Part shown: one piece after another, positions 59,401 to 64,000 of the stretch
Layout: the number at the start of each line of letters is the position of its first letter
How positions within the stretch are numbered: the first letter of the stretch is position 1
Assembly: GCA_001683735.1 (NCBI GenBank)
Contig: LUGG01000009.1
Location: 62,001 to 126,000, forward strand
Length of the DNA: 64,000 nucleotides
Reading direction: 5' to 3'
Source: Grifola frondosa
Taxonomy: Eukaryota > Basidiomycota > Agaricomycetes > Polyporales > Grifolaceae
Made by a program: the position numbers and the translations under genes
Notes under the pieces: generated by a model
Databases searched by the model: none
Told to the model about the DNA's origin: nothing
The model's input: only the letters and a program-made list of their open reading frames with translations

Positions 59401-62400
59401 CGAACTCTCCAGGATGCATCGGTCCAGCCACCTATCATACGGCAATAACTGAGCATGTTTGCCAAACTGATGTTCGTGCGGATACTTACTCGGCCATTGA
59501 CAACGACAGCCTGCTCACCAGGATGTAACTGCAGATCCTTCACGATCAAGAGACAAGACATCAAATAATCCTCAAAGAGCTTTGAACTTTCACCATCCAC
59601 AAATGTATCACCAAGAATATCGTCCAAGCTGCCTTCCGGCGATATGATAATCTGCGGACTTTGATTTTGAACAACGGCAACGTTGAGGCCCAAAATCCCC
59701 ATAAGCCGAGACGGAGAGACCTTGTACAGGATATCTTTGGAGATGAGATGGGCTAGAAGTGCAGCAGGAGACGACAGCCGACCGGGAAAAGAGGAAGGAA
59801 CAGCTGTTGGGTTATGGATGAAGGAAAAACGGGTCAATGAACCAGGTGTCTACATATACAAATCGAAGTGAGAAAGACTGATGGCGTCACAGACCACGAA
59901 GCGCACCGCCGATGCCAAAGACGTCTTGACAAACTGAAGGCCTTCTTCGGTGTCAAAGTCTGCCACAATGTAGGTGGTCAATGGAGTGCGATCAGAGTCG
60001 ACTAATGCACAGGTTAGTCACGAACGGTGATACCAAAGTGATATAACGAACGCGGATATACGAAGGATCCTGGGAAGCTGTTGAGGCCATTACGTCCGAT
60101 AAGATCTGTCAAGCTGAAAATTCGGATATTCCCTGCGTTCGCTGATGTGTGTATATAGATATTGCGACGCTTGAAAGAGAATGGTAGATCATAAAAGTAC
60201 GTCGAGATATTTTCCACGTCGCTATCTCCCAGTTTGCCCTGGTGAAGCTGAAGATATACTGGTCTAAATGTGATCACGGAAAGAAGGGAAGGGATGCGTA
60301 CCTGCTTTTGAAGGTGCTGCATCTGTTGACCGACCTCCATCTGCATGGAGCGCAGGAAGTCCTAGATATGAAGCAATATGGTCAGCAACTTTGGCAAGGT
60401 TCATCGAAAGTGACAGCTCACGTCGTTCAAGTCGAAATGTCTTCCGTTGAAGAACACGTGTCCTTGTGGTGCTGACTCTAAAGTAGTCCCAAGTCGGGCT
60501 GTATACAGACGTGCCTTGTCTAGATCACCATCTACGCCCTCAAGGACAAAATCTAAATCGGTCGCAACACCTTCATCTAGAGGATCATTCGAGGTCAAAA
60601 GGGCGATGAACTCTGAGCGGACCAAAGACCAATCCACAGTGGGCTTGACGAAATGGACCGGTATATTGGCTTGAGATATCTGATAATAACTGAGTTTCGA
60701 CATCTCCTCGATAATCCATTCAGACGTACTACTTTGATAAACGACATCGTTTTTATCGGACCGAAGTGCTTGTTCAAGAAGCAAATTAGTCGCGCCATTT
60801 TTGCACCTGTATACAGTCAATATGAAGATAAAACCCGTTTATAAGTATCGCACCTTCATCTGTCTCGACGAGCGGCACTACTCCCCAACGGAAGGGGAAA
60901 TTCCGTTCGATAAGATTCGATACCGTGACTGCAATGAAGTTCAGGCTGCTCGACTGAGACAGATCAACAGCGAGGATCACGTTGAATAAATTTAGCTTGA
61001 TGCTCGGGAATTGTCCAGGATACAAAGGGCGCAGGAGCTGTAATCAAGGTTTGAATAAATGAGCTGCAACAGCTCGGCGTATTCCACTGACCAACTTGAT
61101 AGAGCCTCCCCACCGCGCATAACTAGCTAGGAGGTCAAGATTCGTACAGAACGAGTCGCAGCTGCTGCATGAACATACCGTTCATCCTTTTCGAAGTCAT
61201 TCAACCACACAATGACGTCGCCTTCTTCTGGACGGTCGCTCGCGTCAAAGCGTCCATCCAAAACACCCGACTCGCTTTGTGTGCTGCTAATTGCCGGGTG
61301 GGTAAGCAACTCCATCGCTTGTCCAGGGGAAAGCCCGAGCGATGTCAGCACAAGCATCATGTGACGCTCCTTGCGCAACGAACGCAACAGACTACACAAT
61401 AAAAGAGTATATCAGACAGCGAAATACGGGTATTCGTTGTGCGTACGAGAATGGATTCATGTCCGTCTCGGGTATCACGACGCCATTCAGCCATGCCATG
61501 CTAATCCCGCCTTGCGCCTTGACCTGATTATCGGCCACCTCTTCAAAAAGTTCCTTCTGCACTGTAACGCGTCGTGCGAGCGCCGACGCGTATTTCGGAA
61601 AGTCTTGTGAGAGTTGCCTCAGAGTAGCCAACGGCTCCTCAGAGTCGTATATGAGCTGGGCTGCTTGCAGACCAATTTCTGCCAAAAGGGTTGGTTTACT
61701 AGTACCAAAGGAAAAATGGAAAGACATACCGAGGAGTTCGTCCTCGGTAAGGGACAGGTTGGAATCGATGACATCAGTCTGCGGGTATTGCTCGAGGAGA
61801 GCTAGTATCGGATCAGTGTCGAGCACATCCTCAACAAGCGCAGAGTCACCGTCTTCTACACCAGCGCTTCGGCCCCTGTCGTCTAAGGCCAGGTAGTCCA
61901 TTTTCTTTAGGTCAAGCGCAACGCCATACCCAGAGAGGTACGCCGTCTTCGACACGTCTTGATCCCGCGAAGGAATAGGACGAAATACATACTCAATGTG
62001 CGGAGAAGGTCCGCTCGACGCATCATAGAGGTACGAGTGTAGCTCTCGAAAGTTGTTCGAATACAGGGAGGCGTACAGGACGGCAGTGCGGGGAGGTGAT
62101 TGAAGTAGATGGTCCGGAGATGGTCGAATGTGGTCGAACGGAAGTAAGTTACGTCTCACGAACGACCTGTGATACAACGATCAGGACCTGGACTGAAATC
62201 ATTGACAGCACATACGAATTTCCCCCAGTTAAATGAGGCGGTTCTATAGTTTCAACTCTAATCACACGCGATAACGTCTCCGCATCGCAGATGACCTGGC
62301 CGTACCAATCCACCCAAGAGTCACAATCGGCCGTAGCAGGCGAATGATGATCGTTATAGTACTGGTAAAATGCCTCTATCTTTGGGCTGGCAGCGTGGAG

Positions 62401-62769
62401 CGCCAAGTTCATCTCCGCAGATGCGTACGCTCCGGGTTCGGTGAGACATCCTTCGGACACTGCAATTTCCAATGCGAACGAATGTGTTTGTTCCGGAGTA
62501 TTAGGGTGAGACAAAGGGAATACTTCCGGATTTGTGATCGTATCTAGGAGTAAGAAAAATGCATCTGGGTCCTCTAAGGCGATGGATTCACTGAAGGTAT
62601 GCTGCTCAACACAATGCGACATGCAGAAGGAAACGACGTACATAGCTTCGAGTATCAGAGGCGGCGCAGGCCATGAGGACCGCAGCTCTACAACAATAGG
62701 TGGACTGTAGGCATAGCTCGTACACGCGTGAAATAATAGACTCGCGAGAGCAGGTGATAATATCTTCAT
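56465..62769 (-). CDS. UGGT: UDP-glucose:glycoprotein glucosyltransferase (UGGT, GT24)
   Basis: ER-lumen folding sensor that reglucosylates N-glycans of misfolded glycoproteins. The start [20 protein letters not shown] (62769) is a signal peptide, followed by [16 protein letters not shown]. The sensor region has [40 protein letters not shown] and [13 protein letters not shown] thioredoxin-like repeats. A beta-sandwich segment contains [20 protein letters not shown] and [19 protein letters not shown]. The GT24 domain begins [27 protein letters not shown] and [20 protein letters not shown]. The DxD motif is [40 protein letters not shown] and [20 protein letters not shown] complete it. It ends QRDEL, an ER-retention signal. 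Many introns. Several indels: 57630-57631 (+1) and 57581-57583 (-1) flank KILFLDVLF in an alternative frame; more lie near 56985-57060. Confidence 0.95.
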
Positions 62770-63118
62770 ACGTCCGCAGACAGCTGTGCTTCGGTGCAGA
62801 GCCTCAAACCTGATCACAATTTATGCAATCAGCTTATTAACATGCAAAATGACTGTTAGTCGACGCACAATCGTAGTAGATGAAAGAGTTTGTATTCAAG
62901 CGCGCTCGCCGCCAGCAACGCCACGTCGGCTCCGCGCATCACGATCACGTGACTCTTACTTCTCGTCGGCAGCTTGAGTGGCACCATGGCGCGCCACTCA
63001 AACGAGTGGCTCATTTGTCCTTTGTTTGTGAGGAAACGATGTCTGGCGGCATAAATACGTTTCGCCGTTTGCACAACTCTCATACTCTTCTCTCCCACCT
63101 CCATCATCAAATCTCAAA
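62770..63118. promoter_or_regulatory. Divergent promoter region, UGGT / FunK1
   Basis: A spacer of 349 bp between start codons. ATAAATA at 63051-63057 is TATA-like and 62-68 nt upstream of the plus-strand ATG at 63119. It is followed by a pyrimidine-rich stretch (CTCATACTCTTCTCTCCCAC) typical of fungal transcript starts. Confidence 0.45.
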
Positions 63119-64000
63119 ATGTTACCAGACTCTGAGGCCAGTCGCTACTACACCATCAGAACAGAACACGACTCTCGTGTGTTCCCACATTGGTTGAACG
63201 ATTTTATCTCGCTAATAATTCTTATTATTTATTTAATAGTCATTCAAGAGCACCTGAAGCAGGAAAAGGGGGAGCGCATGCTCCTGCTCAGGATCAACCA
63301 ATGTCGTATGGATCTAGAGGAATCTCTTGACCTCCTCGTACCCAGTCACGAGAACAAGCAGCACGCAAATATCGCAAGGGTTTTTGCTGGATACAGATCC
63401 TCCCTTTCTTCTACAAAGCTGCGCGAATGTCTTGTACGTGTTCATTTGCTTCTGTAATCTCTGTGCTGACAAGCTTATAGGTCCGAGGACTGGATAAACT
63501 TGTTGCCGACTTCCCGGCAGATAAGAAGATCGCTTTTGCAGATTGCAGTGGGAGTAAGGTTTCGTTTCCTTACGAAACGAATTGGGAACCCCTTCCGGCT
63601 ATGGAGGTAGGCATAATTGCCTCGCTGCCAGGAAAAGACACCCAGTCGCTGCAGCCGCCGAAGTGGCGGAACATTTCTCTGCTCATTGATGTCAGATCAA
63701 GCATCGAGGATGATCCAATGAAACAGGAGAAACACTCGCGCTTCGAAATCTTCAAGGACTTGGCCATGAAGGCCCACAATTTGATGGTCGCTCGAAATCA
63801 TTTATTTGTCTTTATGCTCGGATTCTATGGCTCTCAGTGTCGTATCTTTCGTTTTGATTGCGCTGCAGTTGTCGTCTCTCAGCCATTCAAATACCGACGT
63901 CAGACAAGGTTGCTCAGCGAATTTTTCTGGAGATTTGTCAATCCAACAGAAGGTTCTCTAGTCGTTGGTGCAGACCCTCTGGTGACATTCCCTACGCAGG
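63119..64000 (+). CDS. FunK1-type fungal kinase, 5' part, cut by window end
   Basis: The 5' part of a fungal-type (FunK1) protein kinase. The start MLPDSEASRYY is at 63119. A hydrophobic stretch FISLIILIIYLIVI at about 63205-63240 may be intron read-through, since it ends in AATAG. An intron at about 63434-63480 leads to VRGLDKLVADFPADKKIAFA. Then PKWRNISLLIDVRSSIEDDP, LMVARNHLFVFMLGFYGSQC and FRFDCAAVVVSQPF follow, and SEFFWRFVNPTEGSLVVGAD is the typical pre-kinase block. The ATP-binding and catalytic loops lie beyond the window, so activity cannot be judged. The same block occurs in the broken copy at 10138-10618. Divergent from UGGT. Confidence 0.75.

Noticed and set aside
63193..63239. 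Transmembrane segment at the start of the FunK1 protein
   Set aside because: The hydrophobic stretch coincides with an AT-rich segment ending in an acceptor-like AATAG, so it may be translated intron. Not claimed as a membrane helix.
1..64000. CRISPR arrays, insertion sequences, biosynthetic gene cluster
   Set aside because: No regularly spaced repeats, no terminal inverted repeats with transposase, and no polyketide, peptide or terpene synthase. The window is ordinary eukaryotic nuclear DNA.

Overview
The window looks like nuclear DNA of a filamentous basidiomycete, most likely a mushroom-forming Agaricomycete. Conserved genes are cut by many short introns (about 45-140 nt, GT-AG). Intergenic spacers are short. 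F-box/LRR and FunK1 kinase families, an SRA-domain protein and an APSES factor are typical of such genomes. I cannot name a species.

Layout. 0-11 kb: a degraded F-box relic, arginyl-tRNA synthetase (-), an F-box protein with an acidic insert (+), and a broken FunK1 fragment. 11-17 kb: an SPX-SLC13 phosphate-type transporter (+) and a SAM/coiled-coil/membrane-anchor protein (-), in convergent orientation. 17-20 kb: gene-poor. 20-29 kb, all on -: an APSES/KilA-N transcription factor, ornithine decarboxylase, and the PP2A activator PTPA, which is divergent from Ku70. 28.7-39 kb (+): Ku70, a Trx-Grx monothiol glutaredoxin, an intact F-box gene followed by a partial copy, a gene-poor stretch, and a cysteine-hydrolase of the isochorismatase fold. 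40-44 kb: a divergent pair, an LRR protein (-) and an SRA-YDG methyl-DNA reader (+). 44-52 kb: two paralogues of an unrecognised protein family (predicted N-myristoylation, disordered linker, conserved WTVFPLK block, C-terminal membrane hairpin) lie head to head around succinate dehydrogenase subunit C. 52-64 kb: a stub of a GH115 glycosidase, an IMPACT-type protein (-) divergent from a MINDY deubiquitinase (+), a long UGGT gene ending in RDEL (-), and the 5' part of a FunK1 kinase (+) that runs off the end.

Roles. UGGT serves ER folding quality control. The transporter, SdhC, ODC, ArgRS and PTPA are housekeeping genes. Ku70 serves end joining and the SRA protein probably reads cytosine modification. 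I see no biosynthetic cluster or operon-like logic.

Most important caveat. At least ten of the recognisable genes carry single-base insertions or deletions, mostly at 2-5 base homopolymers, and several pairs compensate each other. This points to residual sequencing error more than gene decay. Frameshifted genes are therefore annotated as CDS spans, with break positions given.
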